This document shows positions 35,758 to 45,195 of a DNA stretch of 64,000 nucleotides, piece after piece. This DNA is from Microbacterium sp. 5K110 (lineage in GTDB: Bacteria; Actinomycetota; Actinomycetes; Actinomycetales; Microbacteriaceae): positions 1 through 64,000 of the forward strand of contig NZ_VBUM01000008.1 in the NCBI RefSeq assembly GCF_005774735.1, in the 5' to 3' direction. Numbering within the stretch: the stretch's first letter is position 1; each line of letters opens with the position of its first letter. The translations under genes were made by a program, and so were the position numbers. Below the pieces are notes generated by a model that saw nothing but the letters and a program-made list of their open reading frames with translations, ran no database searches and had not been told where the DNA came from.

Positions 35758-36152
35758 CAGACGTCCGCCGCGTCAACGCCGGCCATGAGGATGCCGCGGA
35801 TGAACCCGTCCTGGTTCGCTTTCGCGGCCAGGCGAGCCGCGTGCTGCGGGGACGTACCACGCTCTGCGACACCCTCTTCAAGGAAGCCGAGCGCGCCCTG
35901 CCCCTTGGTCGGGTCCGGACCGATCTCGGCCATTACGCCGTCACCGGTCTTCTCGATGTCGTAGCTCATGGACGCGGGGTAGCCGCGCGCGTGGCGGCCG
36001 GACGACGCCCGTGACACTGCGCGCATGTCGTCGCGGACGTCTTGCGCGGACACCTGCACCGCCTTGCGGACGTTGCTGTGGAGGTGCCGTGGCACGTCGC
36101 CCATGTCGGCAATGAGACCGTTCAGGTCGGTGAAGTCGAATGACACGCTCAC
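35757..36152 (-). CDS. HK97 gp10-like head-tail connector
   Basis: 131 aa with the gp10-like pattern (VRKAVQVSAQDVRDDMR...GRHARGYPASMSYDIEKTG...GFLEEGVAERGTSPQ). Joins head and tail. GTG start with AAGGAG; overlaps the previous gene by 4 nt. Confidence 0.75.
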   Translation of the reverse strand: MSVSFDFTDLNGLIADMGDVPRHLHSNVRKAVQVSAQDVRDDMRAVSRASSGRHARGYPASMSYDIEKTGDGVMAEIGPDPTKGQGALGFLEEGVAERGTSPQHAARLAAKANQDGFIRGILMAGVDAADV

Positions 36153-36541
36153 GTCTGCTCCTTCACGGGGTATCGGTGGGCAGTCACCTGCCCCATGTCC
36201 GGGATGCCGGTCACCTCGAACGTGAGGCCGACGAGGGACTGGTCCGAGGTCGACCCGGTGACATCGATCTCATCCCCGTCGGTCAGCATCGGCGCGGCCA
36301 CGGGAAGGTCGACGCGGAGGTCCTGTGTGGCGACGGCCTGGCTCGCGGAGTCACGGTCGGAGACCGCGCGGCTCGCCCCGTTGGCGACGCGGGCGGAGCC
36401 CGAGTACTTCTCGGTCACCAGCACGCGTGTCGCCTTCCCAGCGACCGTGCGCATCGCCCAAGTACCGGCGACGATCGTCTCCGTCATCCGCTGCTCCGCG
36501 CGCTCACGGCCACGCTGAAGCACGGTCGGGTCGTACGCCAT
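36149..36541 (-). CDS. Head-tail stopper (DUF6093-like)
   Basis: 130 aa; beta-rich C-terminal half (DLRVDLPVAAP, DEIDVTGS, LTFEVTGIPDMGQ), matching the actinophage DUF6093 connector type. Overlaps both neighbours by 1-4 nt. Confidence 0.7.
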   Translation of the reverse strand: MAYDPTVLQRGRERAEQRMTETIVAGTWAMRTVAGKATRVLVTEKYSGSARVANGASRAVSDRDSASQAVATQDLRVDLPVAAPMLTDGDEIDVTGSTSDQSLVGLTFEVTGIPDMGQVTAHRYPVKEQT

Positions 36542-36951
36542 CAGCTCTGCCCCAACCGGATCGTGAACGCCCCCGTGCGGCGCTTCACGAGCGGGACGAG
36601 CGCGTCAGCCTCCGAGTCGCTGATGAACAGGACACCCTCCTCCGACTCGCGGGCACGGCGGCGGGTGAGGGACCAGTCGTCGATCTGCTCCCGCTCCTCA
36701 GCCCACCCATCGGTGTTCTTGAGGAACCGTGCGACGACGTCGGCGATCGTGGAGACGTACCGCCGCTCCCAGTCCGCGAATTCCTCGGCAGTCGCGAAGG
36801 TGGGCGGCTGGTGGATGCCGCGGAGGCGCAGCGCTGTCCGGAGCTGCGCCCCCGCGTCTTCGATGCGAGCCGCCGCCACTACGGCCTCCGCGGCGGTGAG
36901 CGGTCGCCACCGATCCGCGATGTCGTCCGCGGTGACGTTCGGCCACGCCAT
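36541..36951 (-). CDS. Head-tail adaptor (gp15/gp19-like)
   Basis: 136 aa, mainly helical (VTADDIADRWRPLTAAEA..IADVVARFLKN) as in gp15/gp19-like adaptors. ATG at 36951 has GGTGGAG 5 nt upstream; GTG at 36957, overlapping the prior stop, is the alternative. Confidence 0.7.
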   Translation of the reverse strand: MAWPNVTADDIADRWRPLTAAEAVVAAARIEDAGAQLRTALRLRGIHQPPTFATAEEFADWERRYVSTIADVVARFLKNTDGWAEEREQIDDWSLTRRRARESEEGVLFISDSEADALVPLVKRRTGAFTIRLGQS

Positions 36952-36953
36952 CG

Positions 36954-37316
36954 TCACTCCACCGGGATGTCGACGCTCTTCAGCGCCTCGATGATGTCGG
37001 TCTTCGTCGCGTCGGCGGGGATGTCGATCTCGAGCCCCTTCGCCTTGGCGGCTGCGACGCCATACGCCCGCCAGGCGCCCGCACCGGACCCTGCACCGCC
37101 ACGAGGGGGCAGAGACGGCTCGGACGCGCCAGATGAGCCGGTGTCGCTTCCTGCGCCGTCTTCCTTTCCCTCGTCGGCGTAGACATCATCGGCGTTCTTC
37201 TCGGCGAGGAGGTGGTCGCCAACCTTCACGCCCTTGGGGATCTTGTCGCCCGCTCGGAGGATCAGACCCGTCTCGGTGAGGGCGATCCCTTCGAGGTCGT
37301 CTCGGATTTTGGCCAT
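36954..37316 (-). CDS. Small head-region protein with HeH/SAP-like end
   Basis: 120 aa. Disordered Gly/Ser middle; the last ~35 residues (KAKGLEIDIPADATKTDIIEAL) look like a HeH/LEM helix-extension-helix motif. Common between capsid and connector genes; function unknown. Confidence 0.6.
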   Translation of the reverse strand: MAKIRDDLEGIALTETGLILRAGDKIPKGVKVGDHLLAEKNADDVYADEGKEDGAGSDTGSSGASEPSLPPRGGAGSGAGAWRAYGVAAAKAKGLEIDIPADATKTDIIEALKSVDIPVE

Positions 37317-37339
37317 GTCGTTGTAGTCCTTTCGCGCGA

Positions 37340-37373
37340 GCGGGGCCCGAACGCATTGCGCGCCGGGCCCCGC
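37340..37373 (-). terminator. Hairpin downstream of major capsid gene
   Basis: GCGGGGCCCG and CGGGCCCCGC pair over 10 bp with a 14-nt loop, right after the capsid stop. No T-run; likely an attenuator or mRNA stabiliser. Confidence 0.55.
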
Positions 37374-37388
37374 CAGTTCTGTGATGGG

Positions 37389-38405
37389 TTACGCGAGGAC
37401 CTTGGCCGCGAGGCTCAGGTTCGCGTTCGCGAGCACGGGAAGGGCGATCGCGTCCGAGATGACCTCGGCGATCATCGGTGGCTTCTCGCCGCGGTACGTG
37501 CCGGCCACGATGCCCGGCTGCTCCGATTCCTCGATGCCGTACCGCTCGTCCGTCGACGTCAGGGTCTGACCCCAGAACGTCGCTCCGAGCTCGGTGTCCT
37601 CCCACGCGTCGGTGTCGACCGGCGCGGGCAGGAGCAGCAGCTTCGTGTCGTCGAGGACCTTCCCCGACTTCGTGCGGCGGTCGTACTTCACGATCGGCGG
37701 GAGGCCGGCGCCGGTGACGATGTCACGCACGTCGGTCTCGGTCGATGCGCGAGAGGCGCCGTTGTTGAGCTGCACGCGGAACTGGTCGCCGGCCGACAGG
37801 GCGGTGAACACCTTCGAGGACATCAGCATCGAGCCGGGCTCAACACCGTTGGTGTCCAGGTAGATGTCGCGCAGCGCCTGCAGGTACGCGAGGCGGTCGA
37901 CGTTGCTCGCGGACCACAGGCTGGTCGCGGTGACGTCGTGCTCGGTCTTGCGACCGAAGGTGTCGTCGGCGCCGATCTCGGGGATCGTGGCCTTGCCGGT
38001 GGCGAGGACGATGCCGCGGAGGCGCTCGACCCGGTCGGCGACGGCCTGCACGACGCGGCGCGCCGTGGCGAGGATGGATGCCTCGATCTGCGCGTCCGGG
38101 GCGTTCCGGGTGCGGAGCTGCTCGTACTCGGAGATCGCGATCTCCTGGCCGACTGCGGCAAGCTCGAGGATGGTGCGCTTGCGCGCGGGGCGCGCGCCGG
38201 GCTTGATCTCGGCGTCGAAGGCGCGGAACAGCGCCTCCTCCACCAGTCCCGCCTCACCGGCGAAGAACCGCACGACGATGTCGGCGACCTCACGGTTCGG
38301 CAGGTATTGGGCGAGGGTGGCACGGTTGCGCTCGTACTCCGAGAGGGAGGCGCGCACGTAGCCGGTGAGGGTGGCCGGGTCGACGATGTCAGTCCACAGG
38401 GGCAT
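37389..38405 (-). CDS. Major capsid protein (GpE-like)
   Basis: 338 aa. Residues ~20-120 form the helical N-arm/spine (FRAFDAEIKPGARPARKRTILELAAVGQEI split), followed by the TNGVEPGSMLMSSKVFTAL and TELGATFWGQTL blocks of GpE/HK97-fold capsids. Follows the scaffold and decoration genes as expected. Confidence 0.85.
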   Translation of the reverse strand: MPLWTDIVDPATLTGYVRASLSEYERNRATLAQYLPNREVADIVVRFFAGEAGLVEEALFRAFDAEIKPGARPARKRTILELAAVGQEIAISEYEQLRTRNAPDAQIEASILATARRVVQAVADRVERLRGIVLATGKATIPEIGADDTFGRKTEHDVTATSLWSASNVDRLAYLQALRDIYLDTNGVEPGSMLMSSKVFTALSAGDQFRVQLNNGASRASTETDVRDIVTGAGLPPIVKYDRRTKSGKVLDDTKLLLLPAPVDTDAWEDTELGATFWGQTLTSTDERYGIEESEQPGIVAGTYRGEKPPMIAEVISDAIALPVLANANLSLAAKVLA

Positions 38406-38418
38406 GATCTGTCTCCTC

Positions 38419-38808
38419 TCAGACGTACTTGATCAGCGAAGCGAGCTTCGCGGTGGCGGGCTTGGCGAAGTTCGCGTAGAAGGCGGCGATCTTCGAGACC
38501 TTCACGCGACCGTGATCGAACAGCGGGACACCGAAGTCCTTGTCGTCGACGACGCTCTGGTCGGTGAGGATGTGTCCCTCGAGGACGCCCGCGCCGGTGG
38601 TCGTGCCGGCGGTGACGTCGTAGGGAACGAGGAGGCCGCCGACGAGGGCGACCGGAGTGCCGGAGCGGATGTAGCCGTCCGGGTAGTGCGTACTCTTGGT
38701 GAAGGCCGAGATGTCGAGGATCTCGGTCCGGCCGTTACGGATGCCGTGGTCGGAGTCGAGCCACGACATGTCTCCCGTGCCGAGCGTCTCCTGGCGGAGC
38801 TTGGGCAT
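38419..38808 (-). CDS. Head decoration protein
   Basis: 129 aa; beta-rich with GTPVALVGGLLVPYDV and GHILTDQSVVDDKDFGVPLFDHG, typical of lambda gpD-type cement proteins. ATG 38808 with AAAGGA upstream. Confidence 0.75.
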   Translation of the reverse strand: MPKLRQETLGTGDMSWLDSDHGIRNGRTEILDISAFTKSTHYPDGYIRSGTPVALVGGLLVPYDVTAGTTTGAGVLEGHILTDQSVVDDKDFGVPLFDHGRVKVSKIAAFYANFAKPATAKLASLIKYV

Positions 38809-38812
38809 GATG

Positions 38813-39451
38813 TCAGTCCTTTCCAGACTTGTTCTTGGAGTGCTTCTCGTCGTAGAGGTCACGTCCCGACTGGACGCTGCCGCCGGTCGCGTTGGTGTCG
38901 CGGTCGCCCTGTCCGGGAATGGGGCGGCGCCCCGGCTTCGCGGGCTCGACGGCGGTCGAGTTGTCGTCGACCCACTTCTTCAGCGCTTCCGCGTCGACGT
39001 TCTTGCCGTCCTCGCTGACGAGGCTCTTGCGGTCGAGCGCGAAGAGCTTCGAGGCGGGCACGGTGCGCCCTTCGAGCGCCTTGTCGAGCTGGTCGCCGAC
39101 GCGCTCCAAAGCGAGCTCGAGGCGATCCGCTGCGCGGGCCTCCTCGATGCGCTTGTCGACGTCCTCCTGCGAGAGCGGCGCCGGCTTGCCGTCGTCGTCC
39201 TTCGGCTTCGGCTGCGTCACGGCACGGAACTTCTCCGCGTCGCTCTTCAGGTCGTCGTAGTCGGAGTACTTCGCGCGCTCTTCCTCGCGGGCCTTCTGCT
39301 CGGCGCGGCGTGCCCGGTCGGACACGATGCGGTCGAGTTCCTCCTGCGATGCCGGTGCCTTGAACTCCTTGCCGCCGCCCTTCTCGTCATCGTCGGCGAC
39401 GAAGCGGAGGTAGGGGCTGCGGATGAGCTGGCCGAATGCGTTGCGCTTCAT
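38813..39451 (-). CDS. Capsid scaffolding protein
   Basis: 212 aa, highly charged and helical in the middle (QEDVDKRIEEARAADRLELALERV), ending in a basic tail (DEKHSKNKSGKD). Position before the capsid genes identifies it. The start MKRNAFGQLIRSPYL at 39451 is preferred over a longer, Arg-rich frame. Confidence 0.75.
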   Translation of the reverse strand: MKRNAFGQLIRSPYLRFVADDDEKGGGKEFKAPASQEELDRIVSDRARRAEQKAREEERAKYSDYDDLKSDAEKFRAVTQPKPKDDDGKPAPLSQEDVDKRIEEARAADRLELALERVGDQLDKALEGRTVPASKLFALDRKSLVSEDGKNVDAEALKKWVDDNSTAVEPAKPGRRPIPGQGDRDTNATGGSVQSGRDLYDEKHSKNKSGKD

Positions 39452-39467
39452 GGTGGGTTGTGACCTT

Positions 39468-39510
39468 CCGTTTATCGGGCCCGTCGGCCGCCGTTTATGG
39501 CCCGTCGGCC
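39468..39510. repeat. Short imperfect tandem repeat before the scaffold gene
   Basis: CCGTTTAT followed by GGCCCGTCGGCC-like sequence occurs at 39468-39489 and 39491-39510. Each copy can form a small hairpin. Lies in the 158-bp gap between MuF and scaffold genes. Confidence 0.45.
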
Positions 39511-39609
39511 GTGCCGCGACACGCTCGCGTAGCGCCTCCACCGAGACGGTGGGAAGTGTGTGGGGGCGGCGCCCGTAGACCGGGGAAGATGCCGGCGGAC
39601 GCCGCCCTG

Positions 39610-40899
39610 TCAGATGAGTCCGAGTTCCCGCGCCAGACGGCGCACAGACTCGGGTGTGCCGCGCTCCCCCAGCCGCCGCAGTTCGCGGGCCAGATCACGC
39701 TCCAGCTCCGCGACCTTCGCCGCAGATGCCGGAAGTGGTGACGCGTACACGTCGGCGCTGCTGAGCCCGACACCGCGGGGGACGTTCCCGGTCGTTCGGG
39801 CGTACTGGAGCCGGTAGTTCGCGTCGTACAGGCGCCGCTCCGCCGCGGTCATCGTGGCCCTGTTCAATGGGTCGCGCTGACCGGTCGCCGCAGCGTCGAA
39901 ACGCGCTGCACGGTTCGTCACGACCGTGCGCCCGCCGATCGTGACTGTCCCCCGTCCCCGGCCGGCCGCGATGATCTGCCGATCGGTGCGGACCCCAGGA
40001 GCCAGCGATACCGCAGTCTGTCCACGGTCGAGGATGTACCCCTCCTGACGCATCAGCCGGATCGCGTTCGTCCGAGTCCCAGCCCGCCGGTAGATGTCAT
40101 CCACCGTCAGCCGGGAAGGCGCCCCGTACCGTCGCGCGCCCACAGCAGTAGCGAGGCCACGCTGCGAGACGTTCACGACACGGTAGATGTCGGCACCGTC
40201 CCGGATGGCTCGCGCTTCGCTGCGACCGAACACCTTCTCCTGCTGCTGCTTCGTCATCGCCTGGAACGTCGCGTACGGGTCTGTGCGCTCATCTCCGACG
40301 ACATTCTCGGCACCAGGCGCATGGAAGCAGTCGCACCGAGGATGCCTCTGGAACCCTTGATTCCAGCGGTACCAGCGGCCCGCGAGGATCACGCACCGCC
40401 GACATGACGGCGGGTTCAGGACCCGCACGTACCCGGTGATGTCTGGGCGTTGGACGATGTCGGCGGCGTACACCTCGCGGCGTGTGTCGGCCATGACCGT
40501 CAGCGACGTCATCGTGAGCCACCGGCGCCCGACCTGCAGCGCGTCTGCAGCTGCCGCGCCCCGGCTGACCGCGACCTTCGTCGTGATGACCGCCTCATCG
40601 AGCAGCGTGCTCATCGATCGACCGTCAGGGGCCGACGACAGGAACGCCGCCGGGTCGAGTTCCCCCACCGGGCTGTCGGCCTGGTTCGTCTCCGCGAGCA
40701 CCGCCGCCGTGTAGCCGACGGCGACGCCCACGGCATCCGCTCGAGCGCCTTCCAACGTCGACAAGACCCGGGGCTTCACCCTGTCCCACGACGCGTCGAA
40801 GTCGTCACCCATCCGCGACCACTGCCGGCCGACGTCCGACGCCGCTGCGACGGAGAGCGCCTGCTGCTCGCGGTACTGGTCAACTGCCGCTTGAAGCAT
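39610..40899 (-). CDS. MuF-like minor head protein
   Basis: 429 aa. Central Cys cluster C166-x2-C169 ... C189-x-C191 (SCRRCVILAGRWYRWNQG..RCDCFH) is the usual signature of actinophage MuF-type head proteins beside the portal. The C-terminal domain from ~230 is uncharacterised. Overlaps the portal gene by 20 nt. Confidence 0.75.
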   Translation of the reverse strand: MLQAAVDQYREQQALSVAAASDVGRQWSRMGDDFDASWDRVKPRVLSTLEGARADAVGVAVGYTAAVLAETNQADSPVGELDPAAFLSSAPDGRSMSTLLDEAVITTKVAVSRGAAAADALQVGRRWLTMTSLTVMADTRREVYAADIVQRPDITGYVRVLNPPSCRRCVILAGRWYRWNQGFQRHPRCDCFHAPGAENVVGDERTDPYATFQAMTKQQQEKVFGRSEARAIRDGADIYRVVNVSQRGLATAVGARRYGAPSRLTVDDIYRRAGTRTNAIRLMRQEGYILDRGQTAVSLAPGVRTDRQIIAAGRGRGTVTIGGRTVVTNRAARFDAAATGQRDPLNRATMTAAERRLYDANYRLQYARTTGNVPRGVGLSSADVYASPLPASAAKVAELERDLARELRRLGERGTPESVRRLARELGLI

Positions 40900-42265
40900 C
40901 CTCGATCGGCCTTCCCGCGGCCGCGATCTGCGGATCCAGGGTCACGTTCTCGTCCCAGTCACGCATGCGGCCCTGCTCGATGTCCGTGTACCCGAGGTCC
41001 TTCCGCGCCTGCTCGATCGGGAGGATCGAACGGCCCGTGGTGTCCTTCGTCGTGACGAGCTTCATGATCGCGTCGGCCTTCTGTGCGACAGTCGGGGTCG
41101 ACGGGTCACGCCAGATCGTCTCGATCTGCTTCGGCCGGGCGTCGTCGTCGCGGCCCATGTTCAGGAGTACGAGACGCTGCACTTGCTCCCACCGGGTCGA
41201 CAGGGTCCGCTGCTTCCGCTCCGCACGCTTCACCAGCTGCGCCTCCGACGCACGGATCGCGTCCGCCGAGGGCGGATTGTCACCCTTGAACAGCAGGTAG
41301 TCCGCAGGGATACCGAGCTGCATCGCGACGATCTGCATCAGCAGCTTGATCGACTCGTGGAAGTTCGACAGCGACGCCTCAGGGAACTGCCCGAACGTGG
41401 CCTTGTCGTTCTCCGTCGACCACATGCGGCCGGCGATCATCGAGTACGTGTTGAGCGCCTGACCGGCCTCGTCGGTGAAGTCTTCCTCCTTGAGCCCCGT
41501 CGCGAAGCGCCGCGGCAGGGCATGAAACTCGGCGGACACCATCATGTCCGAGGCGAGCTTGTTCAGCGCGTCCAGAGGGCTGACGATCGGGTGGAACACC
41601 GACCGGCCGAGCCGCTGGTCGAACTTCCCCGGCCGGTTACGACCCAGGATCCGCGGGTCGTTCATCAGTGGGACGAGCGAGCACAGGTTGTTCCCGTTGT
41701 CGTCCTCACGGTCATCCTCGACCCACCCACGGCCCTGCTGGAACCGCCAGGTGACCCACCCGTTCTGGTGGTGGAACGTCATCCACCGGGTCTTGTCGAG
41801 GTCCGTCCACCGCTTCACGCCGTGCTTCACACGCTTCGTCTTCGGGTCGTCCTCATGGATCGCGTCGAACGCGGACTCGAGCGTGATCACCGGCACGTCA
41901 TCCGCGGCCTCACCCGGCCCCACAGTGGCGTACGCGCGCCCCAGAGCGAGGCTCTCCCGGTGACCCTGCTGCGACAGATCCGGGCCGTCGTTCTCCTGCC
42001 ACACGTCCCACAGATCGTCGTCCGCCTCTGCACCGCGGCCGATACGGAACCCCTCAACGTCGAGCCGGTTGTCGTACACGTCGACGGCGAACAGTGCCAG
42101 GTTCAGCACGATCGGCGACAGACGGTAGCCGAGCTCCTGCTGCAACACCGGGGCGAGGAACTTCAACGGCTGCTCACCCTCGAAGTACAGGTCGTTCTTC
42201 TCGAGCATCGGCTTCTGCCGGCTGATCGCGCGGGACAGCCGCAGCGCCTCGTCGAGTTCCGTCAC
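40880..42265 (-). CDS. Portal protein
   Basis: 461 aa, SPP1 gp6-type. Key stretches: LSPIVLNLALFAVDVYDNRLDVEGF near the N terminus and MQLGIPADYLLFKGDNPPSADAIRASEAQL in the stem/crown. Forms the DNA channel at the unique capsid vertex. GTG 42265 has AGGAGAG upstream; the longer frame is Arg-rich non-coding. Confidence 0.88.
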   Translation of the reverse strand: MTELDEALRLSRAISRQKPMLEKNDLYFEGEQPLKFLAPVLQQELGYRLSPIVLNLALFAVDVYDNRLDVEGFRIGRGAEADDDLWDVWQENDGPDLSQQGHRESLALGRAYATVGPGEAADDVPVITLESAFDAIHEDDPKTKRVKHGVKRWTDLDKTRWMTFHHQNGWVTWRFQQGRGWVEDDREDDNGNNLCSLVPLMNDPRILGRNRPGKFDQRLGRSVFHPIVSPLDALNKLASDMMVSAEFHALPRRFATGLKEEDFTDEAGQALNTYSMIAGRMWSTENDKATFGQFPEASLSNFHESIKLLMQIVAMQLGIPADYLLFKGDNPPSADAIRASEAQLVKRAERKQRTLSTRWEQVQRLVLLNMGRDDDARPKQIETIWRDPSTPTVAQKADAIMKLVTTKDTTGRSILPIEQARKDLGYTDIEQGRMRDWDENVTLDPQIAAAGRPIEDASSGS

Positions 42266-42275
42266 GGCAGCTCTC

Positions 42276-42911
42276 CTATCTGCTGCGCCAGACGCGCACC
42301 TTCGCTCTCGGTTTCGGGGGCGACCAGCCAGCGGCGAGCGAGTCACGCACCGCAGCGTTCGCGAGGATCGAGCACATCGCGAGGTCGATCTTCTGGGTCT
42401 CGTTCGGCTTCCCGAGGATGTACTTCTGACCGGGCTTCGCGACCTTCTTCGCGTTGCCCATGTGCAACTCCGTGGTGGGGCACCCGTCGTTCGTGATGCG
42501 CCCGTTCGCCAGGTCCGCCTCGAACCGGCGGATCTCGTCGTACATGCGACTCACCGAGTTGGTGGGCCACTCGATCACGTGCTCATCACCGTGACGCAAC
42601 GCCCACGTCTCGATGTCGGTATTCCAGTCCTCCGGGTCGCAGTACATCCGCACCACCGTGAACCGGTCGAACAGCTCGTCAACGGCCGCGTCGACATCGC
42701 TGTGAGGGATTCTGTCGCCGTGCTCTCTGGGGTTCCAGAACGACGGTCGGTCGCGGTCGGGACCGACACGAGGTGTGAAAGCGAACCCGGTCATTGTCTG
42801 GGCACGGATTCCGGTCCAGTCGTTGTTGATGCTGCCGTCCAACTAGAACCCGATGCAGATGGCAGTGCCATCCGGCGGGTTCGGCAACCACGGTCGCTTC
42901 GTCGCCTGCAT
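42276..42911 (-). pseudogene. Terminase large subunit, nuclease part, with in-frame amber
   Basis: A start at 42911 (ATG after GAGGAGG) opens MQATKRPWLPNPPDGTAICIGF, then TAG at 42843-42845, then LDGSINNDWTGIRAQT to 42276. In related terminases GF is normally followed directly by DGS, so TAG TTG looks like a 6-nt insertion or mutated patch in front of the first catalytic Asp. A TTG start at 42842 could still make a shortened protein. Nuclease motifs CDPEDW and KIDLAMCSILANAAV remain. Confidence 0.65.
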
Positions 42912-42942
42912 CGGGAACCTCCTCACCTGCCCGCAGGGGCAC

Positions 42943-44001
42943 TCATGCAACTACGCGCCCCAGCGAGGCGTACGCGCCTTCCCAGACCCCTTCGGGTAGC
43001 CATGTGCCCATACCGCGCACCAGCTTGTTCCCGTAGAAGCGTTCCGCCTGCGCCGGGTCCTGCTCGAGCAGCTCCGCAGCCTCCGCCTCGATCGAGTCGA
43101 GGTCGACGTGCGCAGCACCGACGTACACGTATGCGTGGATCTTCCGGCGGTCGCGCTTGTTCTTGTAGCTGAGGTTCTTCGGCGGCTGCCGGTAGAACTT
43201 GAACAGGTCGGCCGCGCGCGACTCGTACGTCGACCGCGCGGTGGACTCCTCGGCGGGGTCCCACGTGTTCGTCAGCTCGATGCCACGGCCGCCCATGCCC
43301 GACGTGCCGCGGCGCATCGTCTGCGCCGTGCCCATCAGTCCGTTCGACTTCGTGTAGATCCCCGTCTCGTCCTGCACGAACCCGGTGGTCGGGTTACCAA
43401 GGCGGGACGACTCCGCCGAGGTGACCTTCTCGATCACCCCGTCGTCGCCGATGCGCATGAACTTCTCACCGACGCGGACGCGCTCGCTCAACGGGCCGCG
43501 GAGAACCATCTGCTGCAGCGGACGCCAGGTGTTGTTCACCTGGTCCTCGGACGTCGCCATGAGCTGGATCAGCGGCGTCGGCCAGGGCATGCCCATCGGC
43601 TCGCCGGGCTCGTACTCGTAGACGAACCCGCACTGGCATCCGTACCGGGCGCAGTCGTAGACGTCGTCGTCACCCGCCCACCCGGCAAACAGGTCCGGCC
43701 CGAGCGCCATGACCGCGGTCTCGGCCGCAGCCCACGGGCTCTTCCCGTACTTCTGTGGGCCAACTACAAGCGATCGACGGTAGGTGAACGCCTGGTTCTT
43801 GATGGGGTCCTCAGGCCGCCACGGCGTCTCCGGGCGCACGCGGCCGTGGTTCGCGGTGCACCAGAGCTGCCAGTCCGACAGGATAAACGGCTGCCCCTTC
43901 CGGAACCCATCCGGGATCGGCAGGTGCCACGCCATCCAGTCGGCCTGCAGGTACCCCAGCGTCGGCCACGTGACCTCGAACTCAGCGATCTGCTCCGACA
44001 T
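42943..44001 (-). CDS. Terminase large subunit, ATPase part
   Basis: 352 aa. Walker A-like VVGPQKYGKSPWAA (81-88), Walker B region GFVQDETG, coupling region later. Powers DNA packaging through the portal. It ends at TGA (LGRVVA) and the nuclease domain is encoded in a following, separately started ORF, so the large terminase is split. Overlaps the small subunit gene by 20 nt. Confidence 0.85.
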   Translation of the reverse strand: MSEQIAEFEVTWPTLGYLQADWMAWHLPIPDGFRKGQPFILSDWQLWCTANHGRVRPETPWRPEDPIKNQAFTYRRSLVVGPQKYGKSPWAAAETAVMALGPDLFAGWAGDDDVYDCARYGCQCGFVYEYEPGEPMGMPWPTPLIQLMATSEDQVNNTWRPLQQMVLRGPLSERVRVGEKFMRIGDDGVIEKVTSAESSRLGNPTTGFVQDETGIYTKSNGLMGTAQTMRRGTSGMGGRGIELTNTWDPAEESTARSTYESRAADLFKFYRQPPKNLSYKNKRDRRKIHAYVYVGAAHVDLDSIEAEAAELLEQDPAQAERFYGNKLVRGMGTWLPEGVWEGAYASLGRVVA

Positions 44002-44467
44002 CTGGCAACGCCCTCAGCCTTCCTCGCGACGACGGCACCTGCCGCTTCGCAGCAGCCGGAGTCGACGCGGCCACCGTCGGCGACGGCGTCGGATTCACCG
44101 AGATGCGATACCCAGCGCTGATCAGTGCGGTGTTCGTAATCAGCAGCGCGTTCTGCTGCTGCAGCAAGAGCGTGCGCCGCGCCGCGGTCACACCGATCTC
44201 CTCGGCCTCGCAGAACGTGCGCACGTACATGGCGACCTCATCCGCGGCGCCCTGCTCATCCCAGAGAATCGCCTGCGGCCGTTTCCACAGCCGGCGCCAC
44301 ACGACCATCTCCCGAGCGGTGGCCTTCGTCAGCGGCCAAGCCGGCGCAGCGCCAGAGCGCGTTTTCGGGAGCGTTCGGATTGCGCCGCCTTCGATGCGGA
44401 GCGCCTCAGCGAGCGAACCCGGATCCGGCGCACGCCCGCCGCCCGGCCGTTTCCCACCACGGGGCAT
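43982..44467 (-). CDS. Terminase small subunit
   Basis: 161 aa. P27-like pattern: N-terminal basic GGKRPGGGRAPDPGS, helical centre (AREMVVWRRLWKRPQAILWDE), Pro-rich tail. Recognises the packaging site and loads the large subunit. Placed between HNH and terL as usual. Confidence 0.8.
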   Translation of the reverse strand: MPRGGKRPGGGRAPDPGSLAEALRIEGGAIRTLPKTRSGAAPAWPLTKATAREMVVWRRLWKRPQAILWDEQGAADEVAMYVRTFCEAEEIGVTAARRTLLLQQQNALLITNTALISAGYRISVNPTPSPTVAASTPAAAKRQVPSSRGRLRALPDVGADR

Positions 44468-44476
44468 GGCGACCTC

Positions 44477-45148
44477 CTAGGCGATGAGACTCAGTGGCCG
44501 AGCGATCTCGAGCGAATCGCTCTTCCGGATGTTGCAGAGCAGATGAGCGAGCTGCGCATTCTCACGACTGTGTGCCCCGCCGTGTGCAACCGGAGCAACA
44601 TGGTCGAGGCTCGGGCTCATCGGGTCGGGCCATGCGCAGTCAGGATCGACGTCACCTTCGCAGATTCCGCAGACCCATCCGTCACGCTCGAACACCTCGA
44701 AGTAGTCGAACGACTCGGCGTCCTCGGCACCTCGAGTCAGCGCGTACCGCTTCTTCCAGTTCGCCCGGCGGCGAGCATCCCATGGCGGGTTCGCCTGGCG
44801 ACCATCAGCCCGAGACACACGGTTGTAGTGCATCTTCCCGTGACGCTCAGAGCAACACCGCTCCATGTCGCGGCGCGGCAGGAAATCCACATCGCATCCT
44901 TCGAGCGCGCACACCCTCGCTGGCAACAGTGTAGGCAGGACGTCACCGCGAGCGACTGCGCCGCACCGGCCGCTGCAGTAGCGACGGTTCCGCGCAGCCC
45001 CTGTGATGTCCAAGCCGCACCCACCACAAGCTCGAATCGGAGTCTCGCACTCAACACAGAGGCGTCGCCGAGGCCCGCCGTTGTACGGCGCGAGGTGACC
45101 GCATCGAGCTAGGCGAGGCGGTCCTGGACGAGCTCCTCCACGAGGCAT
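44477..45148 (-). CDS. HNH endonuclease of the packaging module
   Basis: 223 aa. Two to three Cys4 zinc knuckles (CVECETPIRACGGCG, CSGRCG, CALEGCDV) precede an HNH nuclease (SLDHVAPVAHGGAHSRENAQLAHLLCNIRK). HNH proteins beside terminase are known to assist cos cleavage. Start MPRGGARPG at 45148 chosen; the upstream frame is Pro/Arg-rich noise. Confidence 0.8.
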   Translation of the reverse strand: MPRGGARPGPPRLARCGHLAPYNGGPRRRLCVECETPIRACGGCGLDITGAARNRRYCSGRCGAVARGDVLPTLLPARVCALEGCDVDFLPRRDMERCCSERHGKMHYNRVSRADGRQANPPWDARRRANWKKRYALTRGAEDAESFDYFEVFERDGWVCGICEGDVDPDCAWPDPMSPSLDHVAPVAHGGAHSRENAQLAHLLCNIRKSDSLEIARPLSLIA

Positions 45149-45195
45149 TTCAGCGGCCCCCTCAAAAATCTTCGGTTCCGGTTCGCTAAACAGCG

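Noticed and set aside
39481..39609. Longer scaffold start at 39541
   Set aside because: The extra 30 residues are Arg/Pro-rich and cover the tandem repeat; MKRNAFGQL is the typical start.
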